Made by a program: the position numbers and the translations under genes | Notes under the pieces: generated by a model | What the model was told of the DNA's origin: nothing | The model's database searches: none | Seen by the model: only the letters and a program-made list of their open reading frames with translations | Assembly (NCBI RefSeq): GCF_900107175.1 | Contig: NZ_FNOZ01000011.1 | Location: forward strand, 47,008-111,007 | DNA: 64,000 nt | DNA from: Modestobacter sp. DSM 44400 | GTDB lineage: Bacteria > Actinomycetota > Actinomycetes > Mycobacteriales > Geodermatophilaceae | Direction of reading: 5' to 3' | Shown here: piece by piece, positions 37,124 to 45,968 of the stretch | How the letters are laid out: each line of letters begins with the position of its first letter | Numbering within the stretch: position 1 is the stretch's first letter

Positions 37124-38275
37124 TCACGCCACCACGCCACGCTCGCGGAGCGTCGCGATCTGCTCGTCGTCGAATCCCAGCCCGGCAAGCACCGCGTCGG
37201 TGTGCTCGCCGGCGGGCACCGGCGGCCACCGGACCTGGGTCGGGGTGCGACTGAAGCGCGGGGCGGGTGCGGGTTGTTGAACGCCACCGACCTCAGTGAA
37301 GGTGGCCCGGGCAACATTGTGCGGATGGTGCAGGGCCTCGCTCATAGTCAGCACCGGCGTGACACACGCGTCGCTGCCCTCAAGGAGAGCGCACCACTCG
37401 TCTCTGGTTCGCCGCCGGAACGCAGTGGCAAGCCGCTCCTTCGTCCGCGGCCACTCTGTGCGGTCCCACTGGTCGGGCAGTTGGGAGGCGTCGATGCCCA
37501 GCCCGTTCATGAGTTCGGCGTAGAACTTCGGCTCCATTGCTCCGACGGCGACGAACTTGCCGTCGGAGGTTTCGTAGACCTCGTAGAAGGGAGCGCCTCC
37601 GTCGTTGAGGTTGGCCTCCCTGCGCTCGTCCCAGGCACCCCGGCCGAGCAGTTCGTACATCATCGTCATGAGCAGCGCGGAACCGTCCACCATCGCGCTG
37701 TCCACCACTTGGCCCCGGCCCGACGAACGCCCCTCAAAGAGCGCCGCAACGATGCCCAGCGCCAGGAGCATGCCGCCGCCACCGAAATCCCCGACGAGGT
37801 TCAAGGGCGGGACCGGACGCTGCTCTCGCCGCCCGACGTGCGCAAGGACACCGGACAGTGCAACGTAGTTGATGTCGTGGCCGGCGGCTCGCGCATTGGG
37901 CCCTTCCTGTCCCCAGCCGGTCATCCGGCCGTATACGAGGGAGGGATTTCGCGCGAGGCAGTCGTCGGGGCCCAGCCCCAATCGCTCGGTCACTCCAGGA
38001 CGGAAGCCCTCGATGAGGACATCGGCCCGGTCGAGCAGTTGGAACGCCGTTTCCAGACCATCGGGCGACTTGAGGTCGATGGCCACCGAACGACGTCCCC
38101 GTCCCAACGTGCCCTGGGTCATGGCAGCGATGGGGTTGTCCGGCGCCGTCCCGACCGTGGACGGCCGGTGGACGGAGATGACGTCGGCACCAAGGTCACT
38201 GAGAAGCATGGCGCAGAACGGTGCCGGGCCGGCCGCAGCCAGCTCGATCACCGTCACACCGTCAAGAGGCCCCAT
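37124..38275 (-). CDS. CaiB/BaiF-type CoA transferase or acyl-CoA racemase
   Basis: 383 residues, ATG 38275. N-terminus MGPLDGVTVIELAAAGPAPF with FCAMLLSDLGADVISVHRP and the catalytic-Asp neighbourhood GHDINYVALSGVL; NLVGDFGGGGMLLALGI and DACVTPVLTMSEALHHPHN are typical of the alpha-methylacyl-CoA racemase branch. It transfers CoA between carboxylates or inverts 2-methylacyl-CoA. Divergent from a TetR gene with a probable operator between them. It probably belongs to the second catabolic island. Confidence 0.85.
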   Translation of the reverse strand: MGPLDGVTVIELAAAGPAPFCAMLLSDLGADVISVHRPSTVGTAPDNPIAAMTQGTLGRGRRSVAIDLKSPDGLETAFQLLDRADVLIEGFRPGVTERLGLGPDDCLARNPSLVYGRMTGWGQEGPNARAAGHDINYVALSGVLAHVGRREQRPVPPLNLVGDFGGGGMLLALGIVAALFEGRSSGRGQVVDSAMVDGSALLMTMMYELLGRGAWDERREANLNDGGAPFYEVYETSDGKFVAVGAMEPKFYAELMNGLGIDASQLPDQWDRTEWPRTKERLATAFRRRTRDEWCALLEGSDACVTPVLTMSEALHHPHNVARATFTEVGGVQQPAPAPRFSRTPTQVRWPPVPAGEHTDAVLAGLGFDDEQIATLRERGVVA

Positions 38276-38474
38276 CGCCCAGCCCGCTCTCGTTGGTCGC
38301 AGGTCCGCGATCGGGGTGCCCCGCCGACGGTGGCCGTTCGTTCCACACGGCCGAACGCATCTGCATGGCGGTCCGCTGTGCCGATGACTCGGCGCACGGC
38401 AAGACGACCTGCAAGCCATCTCCGGGTAGCGTCCGTATCCTCCCGCTGGCTGGAGACGGCAACCGACCGACCGC

Positions 38475-38494
38475 CCTTACTGTACGATCATTAG
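38475..38494. promoter_or_regulatory. TetR operator candidate, copy 1
   Basis: The core CTTACTGTACGATCATTAG (38476-38494) closely matches CTTACTGCACGCTCGTTAAG at 40101-40120 (three differences in the shared core). It lies between the divergent CaiB and TetR genes, about 75 bp upstream of the latter. Confidence 0.5.
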
Positions 38495-38568
38495 CCACAC
38501 TAGGTGGCTCGAACATCAGCGTCAAGCCGCGGCTGAGGTAAACCTCGGCATGGTCCCGGGGAGCAGGC

Positions 38569-39246
38569 ATGGCACAGCAACCAGGCAGGGCTCAGCCCAA
38601 GGGTGGACCCCGCAGCAATAGCCGTCGGCCGGCGGCCGAGACCGAAAGTGCGTTCATCAGTGCTGCTACCGAGTTGTTTGCCGAGCGGGGATACAACGGA
38701 ACGTCGATATCGGACCTTGCCGCGCGGCTGGGCTTGACCACGGCGAGCCTCTACTACCACGTTTCGGGTAAGCAAGAACTCCTTCTGCGTGTCCTGGACA
38801 CCGGCATGGCGGAATTTCTCGACCGCCTCGAAAGCATTGCAGCACAGGACATCGATCATCGGTCGAAGCTGCGGCAGGCCGTCGAGAACCACCTGTCCTT
38901 CGTGCTGCACCACAAGGACGCCGTGACCGTGTTCCTGCGCGAGCGCCGCTTTCTCGAGTCTCCCTACAAGGAAGAATACGAGCACCGTGTCGACCGCTAC
39001 GACGCACTGTTCGCTGGCATAATCGAAGATGGAATGGCTTCTGAAGAGGTGCCAGCCGGCGATCCCCATCTCGTCCGGCTGGCCATTCTCGGCATGATCA
39101 ACTGGATCGTGGAGTGGTACGAACCCGGCGGCCGACTCAGTGCTGACGAGATCCTCGCTACCTTCGCCGACCTGGTCACCGAGCGCATGTTGAGTGCGCC
39201 TCCAGCCCGGCGTCCCCTACCCGCCGAAGGCGGCCTCGGCGACTGA
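38569..39246 (+). CDS. TetR-family transcriptional regulator
   Basis: 225 residues. N-terminal HTH: SAATELFAERGYNGTSISDL, ARLGLTTASLYYHVSGKQEL. The C-terminal ligand domain is all-helical with WIVEWYEPGGRLSADEILAT, as in regulators responding to acyl-CoA or steroid-type ligands. It probably autoregulates and controls the island through the two similar sites at 38475 and 40100. The inducer is unknown, probably a CoA ester of the island's substrate. Confidence 0.88.
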   Translation: MAQQPGRAQPKGGPRSNSRRPAAETESAFISAATELFAERGYNGTSISDLAARLGLTTASLYYHVSGKQELLLRVLDTGMAEFLDRLESIAAQDIDHRSKLRQAVENHLSFVLHHKDAVTVFLRERRFLESPYKEEYEHRVDRYDALFAGIIEDGMASEEVPAGDPHLVRLAILGMINWIVEWYEPGGRLSADEILATFADLVTERMLSAPPARRPLPAEGGLGD

Positions 39247-40099
39247 GCCGCTCGGTAGCGTGGCGCAGCGTTGACCTTCACGGATGTTGTAGGGGGATGG
39301 TGGCAGCTCGTTTGAGGAGTCGCTGCTGTGTCCCTCACTGTCCTTGCTGTGACCGCGGAGCTATCCGAGCTCGGTGATTCGCTGACCTGCTGGAGACGTG
39401 GGCGGTCGCGATGCGCGAGGAGTTGCCCGCTGCAGGGCTCTGGCGAGCGCAGGATGCAGCGCAGAAGGCGCCGTCCTCCGAGTCGCCGACGGTGTAGCCG
39501 AGCACTTCTCGGTGCCCGTCGGCAGCCAAGCCGGTGGCGATGACGACGGTCTGGCAGACGACTCCGCGCTCGACCCGGTTTCTTGCAGTAGGGCGCGTCC
39601 ACAGGCCAGCCGCAGGCGGCGAAAGCCAGGTGAACCGCCCCGGCGAGTCCGGAGACTCCAGCCCTCGAGACGGAGTCGTGGCAGATCGGACTACCCGTTG
39701 GGCACCGGCTCGACCGAGACGGTGCCTACGTGGGTGCGCCGTGCCGAGGTCGATACCGGGGAACAGCCCGGGGTGATCAGCGAGGACTGTGCCGATCTGC
39801 GCCGAGCTGCGCCGGCTGCGGGCAGAGAACCGGGGACTGCGCCGGGCGAACTACTTCCAGGGGCTCACTCGGCCTGCAGGAGCAGAGCGGGCCGGGCGGC
39901 CAGGGCGCAGCCGGCGATCCTCGCCGGGTCATCTGCCCCCCACCACATCGCGCCCGTTCGCCGGTAACTGACGACGTACGACACCGACCTGGGATCGAGC
40001 GCTTGCCGCTGAGCGCTGCGGTCAGCCACTGAAGAGCATCGACAGGCCGGTGGTCCCCCGGCATACGGCATTGACAACTGAGAGGCAGGTCACCAGACT
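39247..40099. mobile_element. Transposase remnants, no intact gene
   Basis: Leftward 39600-39335: VVIATGLAADGHREVLGYTV then GDSEDGAF is the catalytic-core segment of an IS256/Mutator-type transposase, followed by unrelated codons. Rightward 39750-39870: EQPGVISEDCADL, then in the next frame AELRRLRAENRGLRRAN, is the coiled-coil end of an IS3-type OrfA. Neither has a start or full domain. The insertion scars lie between the TetR gene and the importer it seems to control. Confidence 0.6.
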
Positions 40100-40120
40100 C
40101 CTTACTGCACGCTCGTTAAG
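40100..40120. promoter_or_regulatory. TetR operator candidate, copy 2
   Basis: CTTACTGCACGCTCGTTAAG lies 17 bp before the importer's first start codon (40137), a position where repressor binding would block transcription or initiation. It is similar to 38476-38494. Confidence 0.5.
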
Positions 40121-40136
40121 TGGAGAGGGAGCGACC

Positions 40137-41390
40137 ATGAGTAGTCGACTGTTGCGGTTTCACGCGTCGCGGGGCGTCATCGGCGCGGTTGCCGTCGCCC
40201 TCGCGCTCGCGGCATGCGGTGGTGGCGACGTGGGAGGCACAGGTGCCGCCGGGGGCACGGTCAAGATCGGACTCCCGCACCCCTTGACCGGGGTATGGGC
40301 GGAGGGGGGCCAGAACGCGCTGAACGGCGCGCTGCTGGCCATCGACGACGTGAACGCCGCCGGAGGTATCAAGTCCCTCAAGGGCGCCAAGCTGAGCGGT
40401 GTCCCTGCTGACACCAGTTCCGATGATCCCGGGCAGGCGGCCTCCGTTACCCGCCGACTCGTCCAGCAGGACGGGGTCAGCGCACTGATCGGCGCCTACG
40501 TCTCGGCGCTGAGCCTGACGGCGAGCACCGAAGCCGAGAAGGCGGGTGTTCCCATGTTGACCCAGGCGTACACGGACGAGCTGACGAAGCGCGGCTACCA
40601 CTTCCTCTTCCAGCTTCCGCCGCCGTCCTCGGCCATCGGCGCACAGACGGTCCCCTACGTCCAGGACGCCTTCGCCACCGCGAACATCCCCCTCCAGCGA
40701 GTAGCGGTGGTGTCCTCGAACGATGCGGCACTCAAGGCGCAGGCGGAGGGCACGGCCAGTGTCGCGCAGTCCAAGGGCCTGGAGGTCGTCTCCACGGAGT
40801 TCTACCCGATCGACATCACGGACGCGTCCGTGATGTCCCAGCAGGTGATCGGCACCCGTCCCGACATCGTGTTCCTCGGTGGCCCCACGGCAGCCTCGAT
40901 CCTGGTCGTTCAGACCTTGCGCAGCCTCGGGTACACCGGACCCGTCGTGGGCCTTGGCGGCGGCGGAATCCTGGACAAGGGCTTCGGCGACGCGCTGGGA
41001 GACAACGTCAATGGCGTGCTCAGCATGGCCGCGTGGAACTGGGACATGCCCTTCGACGGGATGGTCGACGTCAACAAGCGCTACATGGACCGCTTCGACC
41101 AGCCGTTCATGCCGCAGGAAGCCGGCGAGTCGTACGTGGCCGTCTGGGATCTCGCCCAGTCCATGGAGGACGCCGGCAGCAGCGAACCCAAGGACATCGC
41201 GACCGCTTTGCAGATGCTGTCCATGACCACCGGCCCGGGGTCGTTCATGCCGGGCCAGAAGGTGAGTTTCAGCGAGAGTGGATTGAACCCCGACACATTC
41301 CCGATGCTCATCCAATGGCAGGACGGCGTACCGAAGGGCGTCTGGCCCATGGACGTCCAGGCCGTCCCGCCGATCGCTGCCAGCCAGTAG
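40137..41390 (+). CDS. ABC importer substrate-binding lipoprotein (second system)
   Basis: 417 residues; ATG 40137 after GGAGAGGGAG. Signal peptide ending in lipobox LAAC (Cys27). Type I periplasmic-binding fold: TVKIGLPHPLTGVWAEGGQN, QDGVSALIGAYVSALSLTAS, GTRPDIVFLGGPTAASILVV. No twin arginine, unlike the 32.8-kb protein. First of five importer genes. Its stop is TAG (41388-41390), the rightmost end of an otherwise TGA-only stretch. Substrate unknown. Confidence 0.9.
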   Translation: MSSRLLRFHASRGVIGAVAVALALAACGGGDVGGTGAAGGTVKIGLPHPLTGVWAEGGQNALNGALLAIDDVNAAGGIKSLKGAKLSGVPADTSSDDPGQAASVTRRLVQQDGVSALIGAYVSALSLTASTEAEKAGVPMLTQAYTDELTKRGYHFLFQLPPPSSAIGAQTVPYVQDAFATANIPLQRVAVVSSNDAALKAQAEGTASVAQSKGLEVVSTEFYPIDITDASVMSQQVIGTRPDIVFLGGPTAASILVVQTLRSLGYTGPVVGLGGGGILDKGFGDALGDNVNGVLSMAAWNWDMPFDGMVDVNKRYMDRFDQPFMPQEAGESYVAVWDLAQSMEDAGSSEPKDIATALQMLSMTTGPGSFMPGQKVSFSESGLNPDTFPMLIQWQDGVPKGVWPMDVQAVPPIAASQ

Positions 41391-41412
41391 CGCGCGGCGA
41401 AGCGGAGCATCG

Positions 41413-42285
41413 GTGACAACCTTCGCGCAAGCGGCCATCACAGGGTTGCTGCTGGGCGGTGTCTACGGTCTGGTCGCGATGGGACTGAGCCTCGTGTTCG
41501 GTGTCATGCGAGTCGTGAACTTCGCACACGGCGAGTTCGTCCTCATCGGGATGTACGGGACCCTGGCCCTCTACACCGGGCTTCATCTCAACCCGTTCGT
41601 CGCACTCCTCATCATCGTGCCGGGGGCGCTGCTTCTCGGCGCCGCCCTGCAGCAGGTGCTCATCAGTCGGGTCACCCGCACGACTGATTTGCGTCAGCTC
41701 CTGCTCACGCTCGGGCTGTCGCTGATCATCCAGAGCCTGGCACTGATCATCTTCTCGCCGAGCCAACGGTCGCTGCCTGGGTTCGCCTGGGGCTCGGAAC
41801 TCGTCCGGCTCGGGCCGATCTACGTCAGACCCGCCCACGTCGTGGGCTTCGTCATCGCCGTCGTGGTCACCGGCGCCTTGGCTCTGCTGCTCACCCGGAC
41901 CGACCTCGGCCGGGCCATGCGGGCGACTGTCGATGACGCTGAGATGGCGGAGTCCTCGGGAGTTCGTACCAATCGGATCTACGTCGTAGGAATGGCCATC
42001 GGTGTGTGCATCGCGTGCATCGCCGGCGCAGTGCTCATCACGTACTACCCCGCGTCCCCGAACGCAGGGCAGACGTTCCTCGTGATCGCCTTCGTCGCAG
42101 TCGTCCTCGCGGGCCTCGGCAACGTCGTCGGAGCTTTTCTCGGCGGCCTGATGGCGGGCCTCATGCAGCAGTTCACGGCCTCCTTCATCTCGGTGGAACT
42201 GCAGGACGTGGGCCTGTTCGCGCTGTTCATCGCCGTTCTCGTCCTCCGTCCCAACGGGTTGTTCAGCAGGAAGCAGGCAGCGTGA
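41413..42285 (+). CDS. ABC importer permease LivH-type (second system)
   Basis: 290 residues, GTG 41413 with GGAG six bases upstream. About eight membrane spans; LSLVFGVMRVVNFAHGEFVL near the N-terminus and RATVDDAEMAESSGVRTNRI as coupling loop; FVAVVLAGLGNVVGAFLGGL near the end. It overlaps the next gene by four bases (GTGA). Confidence 0.88.
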   Translation: MTTFAQAAITGLLLGGVYGLVAMGLSLVFGVMRVVNFAHGEFVLIGMYGTLALYTGLHLNPFVALLIIVPGALLLGAALQQVLISRVTRTTDLRQLLLTLGLSLIIQSLALIIFSPSQRSLPGFAWGSELVRLGPIYVRPAHVVGFVIAVVVTGALALLLTRTDLGRAMRATVDDAEMAESSGVRTNRIYVVGMAIGVCIACIAGAVLITYYPASPNAGQTFLVIAFVAVVLAGLGNVVGAFLGGLMAGLMQQFTASFISVELQDVGLFALFIAVLVLRPNGLFSRKQAA

Positions 42286-43313
42286 TACGGACGATAGGCA
42301 AGCTGGCCGGCCCGCTCTTCTTCGTCTTCGCGGCGACCGTCCCGCTCTGGCTGCTCCAGAACGACTACCTACGCGGCATCGGCGTCCGGGCGCTCATCGT
42401 GGCGGTCCTCGCCGTCTCATGGAACATCATCGGCGGTTTCGGAGGCCGCCTGTCGTTCGGGCACGCGGCCTTCTTCGGCATCGGGGCCTACACGAGTTCA
42501 CTGCTCCTCGTCGACCACGGGATCTCCCCGTGGATCGGCGGGGTCGTGGGGATGCTGGTCGCCGCCGTCGTTGCCCTGCTCGTCGGTCTGCCGACCCTGC
42601 GGCTACGTGGCATTTTCTTCACCCTCGTCACCTTCGTCTTCACCCTCATCCTGCTGACTCTCGCGCGATACTTCAGCGGCCTGACTGGCGGAGACGTCGG
42701 GCTCAGCCTGCCTCTGACCGAGCCGTCGCTGGGAATGATGCAGTTCCGCGGGCAGCTCGCCTACTACTACCTCGCGCTCGCGGTGCTGGCCGTCTACGTC
42801 GTGATCGCTGCGGTCGTGTCGGCGTCGTCCTTCGGCTACCGCCTCCGGGCCATCCGGGACGACGAAGAGGTCGCGGAAGCGTTGGGTGTGCCCACGACCA
42901 AGGTGAAGCTCCAGGGCTTCATGCTCAGCGCAGGGATGGCAGCGTTCGCTGGCACCCTCGCCGCCCAGCAGGACCTCTTCATCGATCCGGGCAGCGCATT
43001 CGGGGTCACCCGGTCCGTCGAAATCGCCCTCGGTGCCATCTTCGGCGGCATCGGAACGGTTTGGGGACCGGTCGTCGGCGGCATCGCTCTCGTGGCGATG
43101 TCCGATGGCCTCAACAACGTTCTGCAGGACGTCTTCGCCGGCGCCGACACGATCGTCTACGGGATCGCGTTGGTCGCCGTGGCGCTGTGGCTCCCGGGCG
43201 GCCTGGCCTCCCTGCCCCGACGACTCGGGCTGCTGGGTCGGCGACGGCATGCGCCCACCCCGCCGGAAGCCTCGATGGCCAGCTCCACGGAGAAGGAGCA
43301 CGAACTGCGATGA
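42282..43313 (+). CDS. ABC importer permease LivM-type (second system)
   Basis: 343 residues from GTG 42282 inside the previous stop. GGFGGRLSFGHAAFFGIGAY and RLRAIRDDEEVAEALGVPTT are the family marks; ALGAIFGGIGTVWGPVVGGI near the C-terminus. It overlaps the ATPase gene by four bases. The last 25 residues are a polar cytoplasmic tail. Confidence 0.88.
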   Translation: MIRTIGKLAGPLFFVFAATVPLWLLQNDYLRGIGVRALIVAVLAVSWNIIGGFGGRLSFGHAAFFGIGAYTSSLLLVDHGISPWIGGVVGMLVAAVVALLVGLPTLRLRGIFFTLVTFVFTLILLTLARYFSGLTGGDVGLSLPLTEPSLGMMQFRGQLAYYYLALAVLAVYVVIAAVVSASSFGYRLRAIRDDEEVAEALGVPTTKVKLQGFMLSAGMAAFAGTLAAQQDLFIDPGSAFGVTRSVEIALGAIFGGIGTVWGPVVGGIALVAMSDGLNNVLQDVFAGADTIVYGIALVAVALWLPGGLASLPRRLGLLGRRRHAPTPPEASMASSTEKEHELR

Positions 43314-44053
43314 GCGATGTCTTCGTGGGGATGAGGAAGGTGTCCAAGTCCTTCGGTGGGCTGCGAGCCGTCCGGGAGGTCGACCTGGAGCTCGCCGAGG
43401 GCGGGATCGTGGCCCTGGTCGGCCCCAACGGGGCAGGAAAGAGCACCCTGTTCGATCTCATCACCGGTGTTCAACCGCTCGACGAGGGCCGCAGGATCAT
43501 CCACGGGCGCGACATGACCCGTGCCCGCAGCCACAACATCGCCGCCGTGGGCATCGCCCGGACGTTTCAGAAGGTGCGGCTCTTCCCGTCGATGACGGTG
43601 CTGGACAACGTGGTGGTCGGTGGACTGGTCAAGCACCGCAGCGTCTCGGAGTCCAAGCAGGAAGGACGTCGGGCGCTGGACCGGGTCGGCCTGCTCGACC
43701 GGGCGGACCAGAGCCCTTCCGAACTGACCTTGATCGACCGGAAACGCCTCGAGATGGCGAGGGCGCTGGCGTCGAACCCGTCCCTCTTGCTCTTGGACGA
43801 GGTGATGACCGGCCTCACTCCGCACGAGGTGGAGGACGCCGTCGGACTCATCCAGCAACTGACGGGGGAGGGCGTGACGGTCCTGCTGGTGGAGCACCTG
43901 CTCAAGGTCGTCATGCGGATCAGCCAGCGGGTGATCGTGCTGAACCAGGGCCAGGTCATCGCAGACGGAAGCCCCCAGGACGTCCAGCGGGACCCCGCTG
44001 TCGTCGAGGCGTACATCGGATCAGCGGAGGGACACGGTCATGCTGCGGATTGA
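43310..44053 (+). CDS. ABC importer ATPase LivG-type (second system)
   Basis: 247 residues. Walker A GPNGAGKST, Walker B LLLLDEVMTGLTP, and LLVEHLLKVVMRISQRVIV. The signature is degenerate (LTLIDRKRLEMARAL rather than LSGGQ), as occurs in some LivG-type ATPases, so the competent signature at one ATP site may come from its partner. It overlaps the next gene by 14 bases. Confidence 0.87.
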   Translation: MSDVFVGMRKVSKSFGGLRAVREVDLELAEGGIVALVGPNGAGKSTLFDLITGVQPLDEGRRIIHGRDMTRARSHNIAAVGIARTFQKVRLFPSMTVLDNVVVGGLVKHRSVSESKQEGRRALDRVGLLDRADQSPSELTLIDRKRLEMARALASNPSLLLLDEVMTGLTPHEVEDAVGLIQQLTGEGVTVLLVEHLLKVVMRISQRVIVLNQGQVIADGSPQDVQRDPAVVEAYIGSAEGHGHAAD

Positions 44054-44753
44054 GAACCTCCGGGCCGCCTATGGCGATGCCATTGCGCTGCACGACGTCT
44101 CGATGACCGTGCAAGCGGGCGAGATCACGGGCATCCTGGGCCCCAACGGTGCCGGCAAGTCCACCTTGCTGAAGTCCATCGCCGGTCATCTGAGGCCGAG
44201 CGGGGGGGCCATCTACCTCGACGACGAGCCGATCCACCGACTGGCACCGTACGACGTCGCGGAGCGGGGGATCGCACTCGTTCCCGAGGGACGGCGCGTG
44301 TTCTCGAGTCTCAGTGTCCAGGACAACCTCCTGGTGGGCGGTTCCGCGAAGCGCGCCAGGAGCCAGCGCCGCCGGCAGCTTGATGAGGTCTACGCACTGT
44401 TCCCGCGACTGCAGGAACGACGTCTTCAGGACGCTGGCACCCTGTCCGGCGGCGAACAGCAGATGGTGGCGATTGGTCGGGCCCTCATGCTGCAGCCCCG
44501 GCTCATCCTCCTCGACGAGCCGTCGCTGGGACTGGCTCCGCTGGTGACTGCGCTGGTGTTCGAGACCATCCGGCAGATCGGTGACACCGGGGTCACCATG
44601 CTGCTGGTCGAGCAGAACGCGTCCCAGGCCCTCACCAGTGCCGCACGCGGATACGTGCTGGAGCAGGGACGCGTCGTCTTCTCCGGAGACCAGCACGAGC
44701 TGCGTGGGTCCCCTGCCGTCCGGGACGCCTACCTGGGTGTCACGAGCGACTAG
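44040..44753 (+). CDS. ABC importer ATPase LivF-type (second system)
   Basis: 237 residues. Walker A GPNGAGKST, signature LSGGEQQMVAIGRAL, Walker B LILLDEPSLGLAP, then VEQNASQALTSAARGYVLEQ. A complete ATPase that compensates for the degenerate signature of its partner. It ends in TAG (44751-44753) and is followed by a tandem repeat. Confidence 0.88.
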   Translation: MLRIENLRAAYGDAIALHDVSMTVQAGEITGILGPNGAGKSTLLKSIAGHLRPSGGAIYLDDEPIHRLAPYDVAERGIALVPEGRRVFSSLSVQDNLLVGGSAKRARSQRRRQLDEVYALFPRLQERRLQDAGTLSGGEQQMVAIGRALMLQPRLILLDEPSLGLAPLVTALVFETIRQIGDTGVTMLLVEQNASQALTSAARGYVLEQGRVVFSGDQHELRGSPAVRDAYLGVTSD

Positions 44754-44829
44754 GGCCTGTCCTGGGGATGACCCGCAGGTCCAGCGATCGTCGTCAGGGT
44801 CTGAGACCGCCCGGCACGAGACCGCCCGG

Positions 44830-44897
44830 CACGAGAACGCATCCGGCACGAGAACGCATCCGGCACGAGAACGCATCCGGCACGAGAACGCATCCGG
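44830..44897. repeat. 17-bp tandem repeat, four exact units
   Basis: CACGAGAACGCATCCGG is repeated four times without change, preceded by two shorter relatives (CACGAGACCGCCCGG at ~44800-44829) and followed by a partial unit (CGCGAG). It lies between livF and the dehydrogenase start (44919), running up to about 20 bases before it. There are no spacers, so it is not a CRISPR array. Confidence 0.9.
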
Positions 44898-44918
44898 CGC
44901 GAGGGGGGAACAGCAATC

Positions 44919-45968
44919 ATGGCGGCGGATCTGCCGGCGACGATGCGTGTCGTGGAACTGGCCGGTACCGGGGGCCCGGAGGTCCTGGTGCCGGCCACCT
45001 GGCCGGTACCGCGCCCCGCGCCCGGGCAGCTGCTGGTCCGGGTCGGCGGCTGCGGGGTGTGCGGGCACGACGCGCTCGCTCGCCGAGGGGCCCTGGCTGC
45101 CCGCGCCGGGGCGGTGCTCGGCCACGAGATCGCCGGCCGGGTCGTCGCCACCGGGTTCGGGGTGGAGGACGGGTGGCTGGGCCGCCGCGTCGCTCTGGTG
45201 CAACGCATCCCATGCGGTGTCTGCGCGGACTGTTCGGACGGGTTGACCACGCTGTGCCGGCAGGGCCCGGGTTTCTACGGAGAGGACCTGCCCGGCGGCT
45301 ACGCCGAGTACGTCGTGGCCAGCCCGCTCAACGCCGTTCCCCTGCCGGAGGGGATCGACGAGGCCACCGGGGCGATCCTGTCGTGCGCGGTGGGCACCGG
45401 GCTGCGCGCGCTGCGCAGCGCCGGCGTCGGCACGGGCGACATCGTCGTCGTCACAGGGGCGGGCGGCGGGGTGGGTGTGCACACGGTGCAGCTGGCGCAC
45501 CACTTCGGATGCAGGGTCGTCGCGGTGACCGGAAGCCCCGACAAGGCCGATGAGCTGGAGCGGCTCGGCGCGGACCGCGTTGCCGTGCGGCCCGACGCAC
45601 GCGCCCTGCGCGCAGCGGTCGGTGAGGTCGGTGGCAGGCGCGGTGCCGACGCGGTCATCGAAATCACCGGCGGTCCCACGTTCGCCACCTCAGTGCGCGC
45701 TCTGGCACCCCGCGGGCGCCTGGTGCTCGTCGGCAACACCGAGCCCGCCCCCCTCCCGGTGGAGCCGGGCCTCATGATCCTCAAGGAGCTTCGCATGCAC
45801 GGTTCCGCTCATGCCGATCGCGGCGACCTCGCCGAGGTGATCGATCTCGTACTCGCCGGCGCGGTCACGCCGGTGCCCGCCCACCGCTGGTCACTGGCGG
45901 AGGCCTCGAGTGCACATTCGGCTCTCGACGCACGCACCGTCACCGGGCGGGCGGTGCTCGTCCCGTGA
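44919..45968 (+). CDS. Zinc-type alcohol dehydrogenase (MDR superfamily)
   Basis: 349 residues. Catalytic-zinc region GGCGVCGHDALARRGALA and GHEIAGRVV; structural-zinc-like cysteines CGVCADCSDGLTTLC; Rossmann site VVVTGAGGGVGVHTVQLAHH. It oxidises an alcohol or reduces an aldehyde/enone with NAD(P). ATG 44919 follows GAGGGGGGAA. The stop overlaps the ligase GTG by four bases, starting a run of translationally linked genes (44919-50733). Confidence 0.87.
   Translation: MAADLPATMRVVELAGTGGPEVLVPATWPVPRPAPGQLLVRVGGCGVCGHDALARRGALAARAGAVLGHEIAGRVVATGFGVEDGWLGRRVALVQRIPCGVCADCSDGLTTLCRQGPGFYGEDLPGGYAEYVVASPLNAVPLPEGIDEATGAILSCAVGTGLRALRSAGVGTGDIVVVTGAGGGVGVHTVQLAHHFGCRVVAVTGSPDKADELERLGADRVAVRPDARALRAAVGEVGGRRGADAVIEITGGPTFATSVRALAPRGRLVLVGNTEPAPLPVEPGLMILKELRMHGSAHADRGDLAEVIDLVLAGAVTPVPAHRWSLAEASSAHSALDARTVTGRAVLVP

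Noticed and set aside
44830..44897. Tandem repeat as a CRISPR array
   Set aside because: Units are 17 bp and directly adjacent, without spacers, and no cas gene is near.
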